From an uncultured Chitinophaga sp. (GTDB lineage: Bacteria > Bacteroidota > Bacteroidia > Chitinophagales > Chitinophagaceae): a DNA stretch of 15,586 nt. Below the pieces are notes generated by a model, which was not told the DNA's origin, searched no databases, and worked only from the letters and a program-made list of their open reading frames with translations. Shown here in pieces: positions 1 to 7,811 of the stretch (the first letter of the stretch is position 1; each line of letters begins with the position of its first letter). Made by a program: the position numbers and the translations under genes. The stretch lies in contig NZ_CALNBI010000051.1 of the NCBI RefSeq assembly GCF_937874145.1, positions 1 to 15,586 on the forward strand, in the 5' to 3' direction.

Positions 1-550
1 TTCACTCAAGGGTATCGGCCCAGTCTATTCCGCCGGCATTCTGGCGGAAGTCGGTGATGTCAAGCGTTTTAAAAACCACAAGGCACTGGCCAAGTTCTCC
101 GGCCTGGTGTGGAACGAACAGCAGTCCGGCGAGTGGAAGGCCGAAGATATTAAACGTGTCCGCTCCGGCAACAAGTACTTGCGCTATTACCTGGTAGAGG
201 CAGCCAACCTGATTAGGTTGCATGATCGGGAATATGCTGATTTCTATAAAGCCAAGTACGATGAAGCCCATACTCATAAGCATAAGAGGGCACTCGTCTT
301 AACCGCAAGAAAACTGGTCCGGCTGGTTTATGCTTTGCTGCGCACGAACCAGCTATATACGCCCAGAAAGAGGGGTGGTTGATCGCCTCCTTTAAGGACC
401 GCAAAGTGACCGCCAATCACGGCTGCCCAGTTATTACCAGTTGAATATCTGGGGTTAGTTTTTTAGTGTCTTTTTTGGATTTTGAGGCCAAATATTTTTC
501 CAATTTTATTGGATTAGGCGCTTGACATTTTACCGCTGGGCTTATCTTTT
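1..550 (+). mobile_element. IS110-family insertion sequence, 3' part (right end)
   Basis: The stretch holds the end of an IS110-type transposase gene followed by about 160 bases of AT-rich non-coding sequence. GC-rich coding sequence of the interrupted host gene then resumes. IS110 elements normally lack the terminal inverted repeats and target duplications of other insertion sequences, so the right border cannot be fixed by eye. The last in-frame stop ahead of the downstream gene is at 515-517, and clear homology to that gene is seen from about 566, so the junction lies between these points. The left part of the element is outside the window. The presence of an IS110 element is seen directly; the right boundary is an estimate. 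Confidence 0.8.
2..382 (+). CDS. IS110-family transposase, C-terminal part (cut by window edge)
   Basis: The frame is open from the window edge and gives about 126 residues ending at TGA 380-382. It reads through the helix-hairpin-helix-like SLKGIGPVYSAGIL and the FSGLVWNEQQSGEW segment, which carries the conserved Ser-Gly. It continues through SGNKYLRYYLVEAAN and ends with a basic HKHKRALVLTARKLVRLV stretch. This order is the Transposase_20 (IS116/IS110/IS902) domain, the C-terminal catalytic half of these DEDD-type transposases. The N-terminal RuvC-like half is off the window. IS110 enzymes cut and recombine DNA guided by a structured RNA made from a non-coding end of the element. No frameshift is visible in the part shown, so the copy may be intact. 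A start at the internal ATG at 107 would be wrong, since homology continues upstream of it. Confidence 0.92.
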   Translation, partial: SLKGIGPVYSAGILAEVGDVKRFKNHKALAKFSGLVWNEQQSGEWKAEDIKRVRSGNKYLRYYLVEAANLIRLHDREYADFYKAKYDEAHTHKHKRALVLTARKLVRLVYALLRTNQLYTPRKRGG

Positions 551-565
551 TACCTGTTAACCACC
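383..565 (+). other. IS110 right-end non-coding region and junction with the interrupted gene
   Basis: No credible gene is present in these 183 bases. The segment is much richer in A and T than either flank. It contains a perfect six-pair inverted repeat, TCCAAT-TTT-ATTGGA, at 499-513, and a five-pair repeat CCCAG/CTGGG at 426-430 and 449-453. A GCTTGACA string near 520-527 is a possible -35-like or element-end sequence. In the IS1111 subgroup the RNA that guides the transposase is encoded in this 3' non-coding end. In the IS110 subgroup it lies at the 5' end, which is not in the window. The repeats are therefore only candidates for element-end or guide-RNA structure. Confidence 0.4.
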
Positions 566-2104
566 GTGGCGGCCATGCGTACAGCCGGCGGCAGGTTATT
601 CGTGGATCTGACGCCCATGCTGGCCGCACCCGCCAGCCGGCAAAAGATACTGGAAACCCTCGGCCAGTCGGACCTGTTGATGAAAGACGCCCTCCTCACC
701 ATCATCAACCGCGGCGATTTCATCCCGGCTGAAGGAAGCGCTCCCATTACCAAAGGCCTCCCGCCGGCCTTCTTCCAGCCACCCATCGGCAACGACCCCA
801 ACATTGTACCCGGCCTGATCCAACGAAGCCAGCAGGCCCTTGCGCAATTAAAGCAGGACATTCAAACGAAATCCGGCCCCGCCTTGCTGGATTTCATCAA
901 AGAAAACTGCAGTCAACTGCAAAAAGAGCTCACCGAACCGCAAAATCTGCCCGTCATCCTGACCGCCATGGGCACTTATAACTGGCTCAACGAAAAGATG
1001 GCGGAATGGCTGGGCGTACAGCACGCGGGTGATACGTTATCGCTGTCGGCCCCCGGCAATGTGACCGCCGAAATGGGGCTCGAGTTGCTGGACGTGGCCG
1101 ATCTGATCCGGCCATTCCCCGCTATACTGGCGCATCTGCAACAGCCTGGCGGCAGTACTTTCCCGGAGGATTTACTTTCCTTCGAAGGCGGGGAATCGAT
1201 TGTCCGCGCGGTCCGGGAATTCCTCGACCGTTACGGTATGCGTTGCCCCGGCGAGATCGATATCACCAAAACCCGCTGGGCCGAAAATCCCTCCGCGCTC
1301 ATCCCCCTGCTCCTCGCCAATATCCGCAATACTTCGCCGGGCGAAAGCAAACGGAAGTTCGAACAGGGAAAGCTGGCTTCCGAAGAAATGGAACGCTCGC
1401 TGCTCGAGCGCCTGCGGGCATTACCCGAAGGAGAAGCAAAAGCTGCGGAAACAAAGCGCATGATCGACCTGCTCCGCAGTTACACCGGCTACCGCGAGTA
1501 TCCCAAGTATGCGATGATCAGCCGGTATTTTATCTACAAGCAAGCGCTGCTCCGGGAAGCGGAAACGCTGGTACAAGCCGGCGTATTGGAAGACAAGGAG
1601 GATATGTACTTCCTCAGTTTTGAGGAGCTTCATGAAGTGATCGCCACGCAACAACTGGATGCATCGCTCATCCGTGAAAGAAAAGCATCCTACCGTCACT
1701 ATGAAAAATTAACACCGCCCCGGGTCATCACCTCCGATGGTGAAATCCTGAACGGAACCTACCACCGCGATCAATTGCCACCAGGCGCATTGGCGGGACT
1801 GCCGGTTTCACCGGGTACCGTTGAAGGCAGGGCGCGCGTAATCCTGCAAATGGAATCCGCGGATCTCCAACCCGGCGACATCCTCGTCACCGCATTTACC
1901 GATCCCAGCTGGACGCCCATGTTCGTCACCATCAAAGGCCTGGTCACAGAAGTAGGCGGATTGATGACCCATGGCGCCGTGATTGCCCGCGAATACGGTT
2001 TGCCCGCAGTGGTAGCGGTAGACGGCGCCACAAGGCTTATCAAAGACGGCCAGCGGATCCGCATAAACGGTACGGACGGAATAGTGGAAATACTGGAAGA
2101 TTAG
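566..2104 (+). CDS. rph: Rifampicin phosphotransferase / PEP-synthase-like protein, 5'-truncated by IS110
   Basis: Full-length Rph (about 865 residues) uses ATP to phosphorylate rifamycins, through an N-terminal ATP-grasp domain, a central rifamycin-binding domain and a C-terminal swivelling His domain. Only 512 residues remain. They include the binding-domain signatures YGMRCPGEIDIT (about 222) and GESKRKFEQGK (about 258), a long GYREYPKYAMISRYFIYKQ helix (about 302-320), and LTPPRVITSDGEI (about 381). The PEP-utiliser mobile domain follows from about 410, with the phosphocarrier His at residue 469 in GGLMTHGAVIAREYG. The distance from this His to the C-terminus (43 residues) fits Rph. About 355 N-terminal residues, including all of the ATP-grasp domain, are absent. 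In-frame sequence continues upstream of the GTG at 566 to about 518, without a true start, up to the IS element. It is best read as a remnant unable to carry out the ATP-dependent reaction. A general PEP synthase is the alternative, but the signatures favour Rph. Confidence 0.85.
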   Translation: MAAMRTAGGRLFVDLTPMLAAPASRQKILETLGQSDLLMKDALLTIINRGDFIPAEGSAPITKGLPPAFFQPPIGNDPNIVPGLIQRSQQALAQLKQDIQTKSGPALLDFIKENCSQLQKELTEPQNLPVILTAMGTYNWLNEKMAEWLGVQHAGDTLSLSAPGNVTAEMGLELLDVADLIRPFPAILAHLQQPGGSTFPEDLLSFEGGESIVRAVREFLDRYGMRCPGEIDITKTRWAENPSALIPLLLANIRNTSPGESKRKFEQGKLASEEMERSLLERLRALPEGEAKAAETKRMIDLLRSYTGYREYPKYAMISRYFIYKQALLREAETLVQAGVLEDKEDMYFLSFEELHEVIATQQLDASLIRERKASYRHYEKLTPPRVITSDGEILNGTYHRDQLPPGALAGLPVSPGTVEGRARVILQMESADLQPGDILVTAFTDPSWTPMFVTIKGLVTEVGGLMTHGAVIAREYGLPAVVAVDGATRLIKDGQRIRINGTDGIVEILED

Positions 2105-2112
2105 CGTGCCAC

Positions 2113-3072
2113 TTACCGGACTACATTCCCGATCAGCTGCAACGCCTTTGCCGCAGCGGATTTCGTGGCGCCGAACACCACCAACGTATGCGCCATCCCT
2201 GCAAACCGGACAGCCTCTGCCGGCACACCGGCCTGGTGCAGCGCCGCTGCATAGGCTTCTCCTTCATCGCGCAGCGGATCGTATTCGGAAGTGAGGATCA
2301 GCGTGGGTGGCAGTCCACGAAGATCCGGTGCATCCAGCGGAGATGCGTATACGTTAGCCGCATCCGCGGGATAACGGAAATACCGGGATTCGAAGAATTG
2401 CATCGCGGCACGCGTCAACCCATAGCCCTCGGAAAATTGCCCCATCGACGGAAAGTGCCGGGCATGCGTTACCCTGGGATTGAGCAACACCTGCCTGTAG
2501 ATGGAAAGCCTTGCCCCGTCGCGGTTGCGGAGCGCCAGGCCCGCAGCAAGATTGCCGCCGGCACTGTCGCCCGCTATGGATATTTTGTTGGGATCGATAC
2601 GTAAACCGGCCGCGTTGCCATGCAACCATTGCAGGGCCGCAACGGCGTCGTCGAGGCCCGCCGGGAAGGGATGTTCCGGCGCCCGGCTGTAATCCAGGCC
2701 CGCCACGGCAACATTGCCGGTGGAAGCGATGTTCTTCAGCACGCGCAGGTAGCTGGAGCTGTCGGTCAGCAAACCGCCGCCGCCATGGAGATACAACACG
2801 GCGGGCAAAACACTTTCCCCGGCGGGCCGGACTATCCGAATACCCACCTGGCGGTTTTGCACCGAAATGCGGTGATAATGCTGTTGAAAAGAACCTTTGT
2901 ACAACCGGGGCGCCATCAGGCAGGTGGCTAGGTGCACCATGCCGCGCATGATGGGAAGGGGAAGATGCACGTTGAAATTGCCTTGCCTTTTGAACTGTTT
3001 CATCAATCCGGGATCGGGGGGCAGGGATGCGGCGCCCTCGGGCCAGGTGCCTACGCGGAAAGTTGTACTCAT
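2113..3072 (-). CDS. Alpha/beta hydrolase, hormone-sensitive-lipase (GDXG) family
   Basis: This is a 319-residue esterase- or lipase-type hydrolase. The oxyanion-hole motif HGGGG is at 96-100 and the nucleophile is Ser170 in GDSAGG. Asp265 (SEYDPLRDEG) and His295 (GMAHT) complete the triad. Family order and length are normal for HSL/GDXG hydrolases (Abhydrolase_3), which act on short-chain esters; the natural substrate cannot be inferred. No signal peptide is obvious, so it is probably cytoplasmic. The start ATG at 3072 gives the standard family length. A longer frame to 3234 would add 54 unconserved residues and overlap the end of the preceding minus-strand gene at 3189, so it was not used. 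The stop lies eight bases from the end of the convergent rph remnant, with no visible terminator between them. It may be co-transcribed with the DUF2185 gene upstream, across a gap of 116 bases. Confidence 0.9.
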   Translation of the reverse strand: MSTTFRVGTWPEGAASLPPDPGLMKQFKRQGNFNVHLPLPIMRGMVHLATCLMAPRLYKGSFQQHYHRISVQNRQVGIRIVRPAGESVLPAVLYLHGGGGLLTDSSSYLRVLKNIASTGNVAVAGLDYSRAPEHPFPAGLDDAVAALQWLHGNAAGLRIDPNKISIAGDSAGGNLAAGLALRNRDGARLSIYRQVLLNPRVTHARHFPSMGQFSEGYGLTRAAMQFFESRYFRYPADAANVYASPLDAPDLRGLPPTLILTSEYDPLRDEGEAYAAALHQAGVPAEAVRFAGMAHTLVVFGATKSAAAKALQLIGNVVR

Positions 3073-3188
3073 GGGAGCCGGGGTTCTGTTTGCCCGCGAA
3101 ATTAAGGCATCGCTGCCGCAAATGCATGCCGGGGCGCTCCCGCCGTCGGTTGCCGGGAATGAAATGTTTGTAAAGCCGGATGAACTGA
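3073..3188 (-). other. Gap between DUF2185 gene and hydrolase gene
   Basis: These 116 bases separate two genes on the same strand. I see no convincing terminator and no clear Bacteroidota promoter (TTG at about -33 with TAnnTTTG at -7). A TAATTTCG string on the minus strand, about 20 bases before the hydrolase start, is one mismatch from the -7 motif but lacks a well-spaced partner. Read-through from the upstream gene is the simplest assumption. Confidence 0.3.
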
Positions 3189-3923
3189 TTAAGCCTTCAC
3201 CGCCCGGATGCCCTGCCAGGTTTGCAGCGCCCATTCGCGGTCGGCGGCATCGTCGAAATAAAATACCGACATCAGCACTTCACCGTCTGCAATATTAAAA
3301 CCGTAAATCACGTGGTACTCCGTCACCCCGTCCGATTCCAGGATCATATACCCGGTTTTGGCGGCATTATCGTCGGAGAATTCGAATGATTCCAGTGTGG
3401 GGGCTTCGTCTTCCTCGCGGTGTTCGATGGACTGGAGGGTTTCGGTATAGAGTTGCTGGCGGGATTTGCTGTCGTCTTTCCAGATCGTGAGCCGGAGGGA
3501 TTTATCGCCGGTCGTGTACAACAGATCGCCGCCTTCTTCCACCTTTCTTTCAAAAAGATGATTGATATCGAGTTGCCAGGTGTTGGTCAGTGCATGTGTT
3601 TCGATGTAATTATCTTCCATCTCGAAATCCACTATTTTCATCCATTCGCCCTGCTCGTCGCGTTCGTACACGGAGCCCACGCCTTTCAGCAGGAGGGCTG
3701 CGAGGGATGGATCTATGGCCAGCACCTCACTGGCGGAGTACAGTCCGAAGTTGTCGTTCTCCTGGGCGTATTCGTCCGATTCCTGTCCAGAGAAGATGCG
3801 CCAGCCGCTATCTTCTTCATCTGCTCTTTTCTCGCGGTACAGGAATCCGGGCTTTGCGCCTTCTTCCATAATCATCTTCGACACCAGCAGTGCGCCGATC
3901 GGCGGGAAGTTCGTTACGTCCAT
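3189..3923 (-). CDS. DUF2185 (Imm33-like) domain protein
   Basis: This is an acidic 244-residue protein without signal peptide or membrane segments. Residues 9-105 read as a DUF2185/Imm33-type domain: an opening GALLVSKMIMEEG strand-helix, then FLYREKRADEEDSGWRIFSG, an ESDEYAQENDNFGLYS segment, then the Asp-Pro-Ser of LAIDPSLAALLL and GSVYERDEQGEW. The C-terminal half (about 115-244) is a different, unrecognised region, rich in beta-strand-like sequence and ending in a WALQTWQGIRAVKA helix. DUF2185 proteins are predicted immunity proteins of polymorphic toxin systems, but many occur alone and have no known role. No toxin gene lies beside this one, so immunity is not supported by context. The start ATG at 3923 is the first in the frame and fits the family. 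The gene is divergent from the TonB-dependent receptor, across about 158 bases. Confidence 0.72.
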   Translation of the reverse strand: MDVTNFPPIGALLVSKMIMEEGAKPGFLYREKRADEEDSGWRIFSGQESDEYAQENDNFGLYSASEVLAIDPSLAALLLKGVGSVYERDEQGEWMKIVDFEMEDNYIETHALTNTWQLDINHLFERKVEEGGDLLYTTGDKSLRLTIWKDDSKSRQQLYTETLQSIEHREEDEAPTLESFEFSDDNAAKTGYMILESDGVTEYHVIYGFNIADGEVLMSVFYFDDAADREWALQTWQGIRAVKA

Positions 3924-4081
3924 GGATATATATTAAATAGTGGAGCTCAATATTGATGCGGTGTAAAAATAGCCAAGTTTCCGCCTGAATATTCCCGTTT
4001 TCGCAAATCTTTCTCCCGTTTGCATAAACTTACCCGTCTTTTAAGCGCGAATTTAGCGGCCCAAAACAATGTGAACGGACC
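3924..4081. promoter_or_regulatory. Divergent intergenic region, DUF2185 gene / TonB-dependent receptor
   Basis: This 158-base gap must hold promoters for both flanking genes. It is AT-rich relative to them. A short inverted repeat GCAAA...TTTGC lies at about 4003-4023, and TAAGTTTATG on the minus strand near 4026-4035 resembles, imperfectly, the Bacteroidota -7 box TAnnTTTG. No box on either strand matches well enough to call a promoter. Confidence 0.35.
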
Positions 4082-6529
4082 ATGCGACTTAACTATCATG
4101 CAATATTCCTGACTATTTTTTCCGCTTCGGTGATTACCGGCAGTACGGCTGCTTTCGGGCAGACGGGCGCTTCCGGCCCAGTGATCCGCGCTGTGATCGC
4201 GGATTCCGCATCGCGGCAGGTGATGCCCTACGTGACCATCGGCGTGCTGGACGATAAAGATGCGCCCCTAGCCGCGGCTTATTCCAAAGAGAACGGCACT
4301 TTCAGCATCCAGCTTCCGGGCCGGGGGCACTTCCGGCTGGTCGTTTCATCCGTAGGCCACCGCCCGCTGCAGCTGGCGCTCAATGCTACGCAGGGCGCGC
4401 CTTCCATGGCGGATACCCTGTTCCTGTCCACCAGCTCCCGCCAGCTCGGCGAAGTTCAGGTGGTGGCGCGAAAGCAGCTGATCGAACAGAAACCCGGCAT
4501 GCTCGTATACAATGCGGGCAACGACATCAGCAACAAAGGCGGCACCGCGGCCGATGTGCTCCGCAAGGCGCCGGCGCTCAATGTAGACCCGCAGGGGAAT
4601 GTGTCAATGCGCGGCAGCGGCACGCTCCGCATATTGGTAGACGGGAAGTATTCCGGGCAGATGGCGCGCTCCGCGGCCGATGCGCTGAATATGATGCCGG
4701 CCGACATCATACAGTCGGTGGAAATCATTACCGCACCCTCCGCCAAATACGACGCTGAAGGCGCGGCAGGCGTTATCAACATCATCACGAAGAAAGGCAG
4801 CAAGCGCTTCAGCGGCGCCCTCGAAGTGGCCGCCAGCAACTGGGAACAGGCCATCAACCCGCGCATTTCCTTGTCCCGCGACAAGTGGAATATGAGCTTC
4901 CACGGCCACTTCCACCGGCTGCAGGATAAATCCGCCGCCTTCACCGAACGCACTTCGCTGGAAAACGGCGCGCCCACGCACATCCTCTTCCAGGAAAAAC
5001 GGCAGAATAACGTGATGCCGCACACTTCCGGCGAGCTGACCATTGGCTTCACACCCGATTCCGCCAGCGAGCTCAGCCTGAACGTCAACGCCTGGCTCGG
5101 TTCCTGGCCCGACGGCAGCCGGCAAACCACCCGCATCCTCCTCCCCCGCGGCGAGTTGTCCGACGCCTACATGCAGGACGCACGCAAAAAAGAACGCTTC
5201 CTCGGCGCGGACATTTCGCTGGGATACACCCGCAAGCTGAAGCGCCCCGGGCAAGAGTTCACCGCCATGGCTCAGGTTTCCCCGACCGGCGGCAACTCGT
5301 CTTACAACACCTTGCAATCCGCGGCCGACGGCAAATTCCGCTCCCGTGAAGAAAACGCCAGCAAGACCCGTAACACAGAATACACGCTGCAGGCCGATTA
5401 CAGCCATCCCTTGTCGGCCGACGGTGCATTTATGCTCGAAAGCGGCCTGAAATCCATCTTCCGCGACGCCAATAACAACTACGACGTTTGGTTCACCGAC
5501 ACGCCGCCGCCCGCGGAGCTTGTATTCCTCAGCGACCGCTCCGACAAGTTCAGCTACTCGCAAACCGTAGTGGCTGGGTATGTGTTGATGAAAATGAAGT
5601 TCAAACGCGGCTGGTACGCCGAAGCCGGCGCGCGGCTCGAACATACGGATATGGAAGGTAAATTCCGGGGCGGGAAAGACGCGTTCAGCAACACGCTCCT
5701 CAACTTCGTGCCCACCGCCACCCTTTCCAAAAAGCTCGACGACATCCAAAGCCTGAGCCTCAGCTACACCAAAAGGCTCACCCGGCCTTATATCTGGGAC
5801 CTCAATCCCAATGCCGACGCAAGCGATCCCAGCAACATCGTGGTGGGTAATCCTTCGCTGCTGCCCGAGATCATGCACCAGGGCGAACTATCGTACAGCC
5901 TCACGCCTTCGTCGGGGATGTTCCTCAACCTGGCTGCGTTCTATAAACAAACCGATCAATCCATCTTCGACCTTACCACTACCGGCGCCAATGGCATCGC
6001 CACCACGCAAAAACAGAACCTGGCCGGTAATCGCCAATATGGACTGAACCTCAGCAGCAGCTTCCAGCTGACATCGAAATGGAACATGAACGGCAACCTG
6101 AACGTCAACCGCCTGGATTACGAAAGCCGTGCGCTGTTTGTAGCGAGCAAAGGCTGGGCGACCGACGTCAATGTGAACACCATGTACAAGCTCCCCGGCG
6201 CGGTAACCCTCTCCGCTTTCGGCGAATATTCCACCCGGAAAATCACTTTCCAGGGGCACACCACGCCCTGGTTCTTCTACAGCTTCTCGGCCAAAAAAGA
6301 GATCCCGGATGCCAAGATGACCATCACGCTCTCCGCGATCAATCCCTTTAACAACACCCTCAGCCAGACGGAAATCATCAACACGCCCACCTTCCGTTCC
6401 AGCGTGCTGAACTGGTATTACGACCGCTCGCTGAAGCTGACGCTGAACTGGGAATTCGGTTCGATGTTCGAGCAGAAAGCCAGGAAAAAGATCAGCAACG
6501 ACGATGTGCGGGACAAGGGAGGGGAATAA
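4082..6529 (+). CDS. TonB-dependent receptor / outer-membrane beta-barrel family protein
   Basis: This is an 815-residue outer-membrane protein. A signal peptide covers about residues 1-27, ending near AAFGQ. A carboxypeptidase-regulatory-like beta-sandwich (about 34-117, with GTFSIQLPG and LVVSSVGH) precedes a short VQVVARK TonB-box-like stretch. The plug runs from about 140 to 237 and includes TAADVLRKAPALNVDP, GNVSMRGSG, ILVDGKYSG and IITAPSAKYDAEGAAGVINI. The rest is barrel, with the aromatic-rich strands of the OMP_b-brl_3 type. The family imports or binds large ligands at the outer membrane with energy from TonB-ExbBD; its substrate is unknown. It is not a SusC homologue and no SusD partner is adjacent, so a polysaccharide locus is not indicated. 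It ends in an unusual polar tail after the last strand (LTLNWEFGSMF). It is transcribed alone and stops at the hairpin at 6544-6582. Confidence 0.9.
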   Translation: MRLNYHAIFLTIFSASVITGSTAAFGQTGASGPVIRAVIADSASRQVMPYVTIGVLDDKDAPLAAAYSKENGTFSIQLPGRGHFRLVVSSVGHRPLQLALNATQGAPSMADTLFLSTSSRQLGEVQVVARKQLIEQKPGMLVYNAGNDISNKGGTAADVLRKAPALNVDPQGNVSMRGSGTLRILVDGKYSGQMARSAADALNMMPADIIQSVEIITAPSAKYDAEGAAGVINIITKKGSKRFSGALEVAASNWEQAINPRISLSRDKWNMSFHGHFHRLQDKSAAFTERTSLENGAPTHILFQEKRQNNVMPHTSGELTIGFTPDSASELSLNVNAWLGSWPDGSRQTTRILLPRGELSDAYMQDARKKERFLGADISLGYTRKLKRPGQEFTAMAQVSPTGGNSSYNTLQSAADGKFRSREENASKTRNTEYTLQADYSHPLSADGAFMLESGLKSIFRDANNNYDVWFTDTPPPAELVFLSDRSDKFSYSQTVVAGYVLMKMKFKRGWYAEAGARLEHTDMEGKFRGGKDAFSNTLLNFVPTATLSKKLDDIQSLSLSYTKRLTRPYIWDLNPNADASDPSNIVVGNPSLLPEIMHQGELSYSLTPSSGMFLNLAAFYKQTDQSIFDLTTTGANGIATTQKQNLAGNRQYGLNLSSSFQLTSKWNMNGNLNVNRLDYESRALFVASKGWATDVNVNTMYKLPGAVTLSAFGEYSTRKITFQGHTTPWFFYSFSAKKEIPDAKMTITLSAINPFNNTLSQTEIINTPTFRSSVLNWYYDRSLKLTLNWEFGSMFEQKARKKISNDDVRDKGGE

Positions 6530-6543
6530 ACCTATTATCCCAT

Positions 6544-6582
6544 AAAAAAAGCCGTTGTCGTAGAATGACAACGGCTTTTTTT
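6544..6582. terminator. Strong bidirectional Rho-independent terminator
   Basis: A perfect nine-pair stem GCCGTTGTC/GACAACGGC (6551-6559 and 6567-6575) with a seven-base loop is flanked by seven A on the left and seven T on the right. It therefore has a U-tract on both strands. It sits between the converging ends of the receptor gene (stop at 6529) and the xusC-like gene (stop at 6584), and it serves both. Confidence 0.95.
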
Positions 6583-6583
6583 A

Positions 6584-7744
6584 TCAGGCGGCGGCTTGTT
6601 GAGGCCGCTTCGCTGGTTTCTTTTTCTGTTTCTTCTTCTTCCCCCACCAGATATAAAACCCGGTTATGGGCAAACTGGCGGCGATGAGGGAGCCTATGAA
6701 ATAAATGATTTTCGTTGGCAGTCCAAGGATCAGCCCCGTATGCAGGGAATAGTTCATCCGGCGGAATTGATCACCGAAGTGGGCATCCTGGAAAGGTACC
6801 GCGTCCACACCGCTGGCTTGCAGCTTCTCGCCGGTATACTGGTCGAAGTAATGGCCGGTGTAAAATGCGCCTTCCATGTTGGTGTAGCAATAGATCGCCG
6901 CTGTTTTCTCGTCCTCGTCGTCCGGGATGCCGATGAGCACGGCGGCGCTTTTCGGGTGAGACAGCTCGTTCACCGACCTGCGCCATACTTCATCCGCCAC
7001 TTTTAAGATCGGCAAGGGGTTGGCCGCCGCGGTATCGGAAGGCGCTTCATAATACGCAGGCATGGATTTTCCGCCGGAAGTCAGCCAGTAAAACGGTTTC
7101 TGCACCCAGCCGAGGCCCATGTAAATACCGGTAAACGCCATGATAATGGTAACCGGCAGCGTGTAGAAGCCTAGTACGTTATGCAGGTCGTAGTTCACCC
7201 GTTTGAATTTCGCTTTCCATTTGATGTTGAAAGCGTTTTTGATATTATGGCGGTTCCATTTTTTAGGCCACCACAATACCAGGCCGGTCAGCAGCAGGAA
7301 AAAGAAGATCAGGGTACCGTAAAGCACGATCTTGGTCCCTACTTTCTTCGGCAGCCACAAGGTGACGTGGCCGGTTTCCATATAAGAAAAGAAATCAATC
7401 TTCTCCCTGATCCCATTCACTTTGCCGGTATAGGGATTTACATACACCACAGAATCGGAATGGAAAGTAATTTCCGCGGCCTTCCCCGGAATGTGATACT
7501 GGATCCCGTGCACGTGGTACCCCGGCATCACAGCTTCCGCCGCGGGTATCAGGATCGAAGGCGGCAGTTGCTGCGCACCGGGCGCAGGAGCTTCCGCCAT
7601 CCTTTCCGGGTACAGCCAGTCGCGGATATCCGACTCAAACACCAGGATGCAACCGGTGATCGAAACAATGAATACAATGAGCCCGGTGACGATCCCAATC
7701 CAGAGATGGAACCAGGCGTTGAATTTCAATAATGCAGATTTCAT
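6584..7744 (-). CDS. xusC: PepSY-associated TM protein, xusC/PiuB-like, siderophore-iron release
   Basis: This is a 386-residue inner-membrane protein of the PepSY_TM (iron-regulated membrane protein) family. Predicted membrane helices lie at about 14-36 (LWIGIVTGLIVFIVSITG), 139-160 (ending GLVLWWPKK), 190-211 (VLGFYTLPVTIIMAF) and 344-367 (ending GFYIWWGKKKK). Helix-associated histidines typical of the family are His13, His126, His188 and His335. PepSY-like strands occur at about 100-110 (YVNPYTGKVNG) and 297-308 (GHYFDQYTGEKL). A lysine-rich cytoplasmic tail closes the protein. Relatives (PiuB, FoxB, XusC) act on ferric siderophores at the inner membrane, probably as reductases. It is the last gene of a receptor-DUF4374-PepSY set. 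The ATG at 7744 is preferred: the upstream GTG at 7768 would put the start inside a terminator-like stem. The symbol is given by locus similarity. Confidence 0.85.
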   Translation of the reverse strand: MKSALLKFNAWFHLWIGIVTGLIVFIVSITGCILVFESDIRDWLYPERMAEAPAPGAQQLPPSILIPAAEAVMPGYHVHGIQYHIPGKAAEITFHSDSVVYVNPYTGKVNGIREKIDFFSYMETGHVTLWLPKKVGTKIVLYGTLIFFFLLLTGLVLWWPKKWNRHNIKNAFNIKWKAKFKRVNYDLHNVLGFYTLPVTIIMAFTGIYMGLGWVQKPFYWLTSGGKSMPAYYEAPSDTAAANPLPILKVADEVWRRSVNELSHPKSAAVLIGIPDDEDEKTAAIYCYTNMEGAFYTGHYFDQYTGEKLQASGVDAVPFQDAHFGDQFRRMNYSLHTGLILGLPTKIIYFIGSLIAASLPITGFYIWWGKKKKQKKKPAKRPQQAAA

Positions 7745-7765
7745 AGTCGTCGTACATAAAAACGA

Positions 7766-7790
7766 CACTTTCCCGGTGTGCGGGAAAGTG
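7766..7790 (-). terminator. Hairpin with short U-tract between xusB and xusC
   Basis: A perfect ten-pair stem CACTTTCCCG/CGGGAAAGTG with a five-base loop is followed on the minus strand by TCG and then five T (7758-7762). It lies 25 bases after the xusB stop and ends 21 bases before the xusC ATG. It has the shape of an intrinsic terminator, but its U-tract is broken and short, so it is likely leaky. It could lower xusC expression relative to the upstream genes or stabilise the xusAB transcript. Confidence 0.7.
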
Positions 7791-7795
7791 CCAGT

Positions 7796-7811
7796 GTTCC
7801 GTTGCCGGAAC
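7796..7811 (-). repeat. Second small hairpin after the xusB stop
   Basis: GTTCCG-TTGC-CGGAAC is a perfect six-pair inverted repeat, four bases after the xusB stop codon and directly ahead of the ten-pair hairpin. It has no U-tract of its own. With its neighbour it forms a tandem stem structure that fills the xusB-xusC gap. Confidence 0.6.

Noticed and set aside
3073..3234. N-terminal extension of the alpha/beta hydrolase to 3234
   Set aside because: It would overlap the upstream gene end at 3189, adds unconserved sequence, and exceeds the usual HSL family length.
3189..3923. A toxin-immunity or other defence module around the DUF2185 gene
   Set aside because: The neighbours are a metabolic-type hydrolase and an outer-membrane receptor; no toxin, nuclease, Rhs or secretion gene is present in the window.
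4604..5878. A 424-codon minus-strand frame inside the TonB-dependent receptor gene
   Set aside because: Shadow of the real gene: no start context, no motifs, and composition typical of reverse-frame translation in GC-rich sequence.
4082..6529. A polysaccharide utilisation locus built on the 815-residue receptor
   Set aside because: The protein is of the OMP_b-brl_3 barrel type rather than SusC, no SusD-like gene is adjacent, and it is flanked by unrelated genes.
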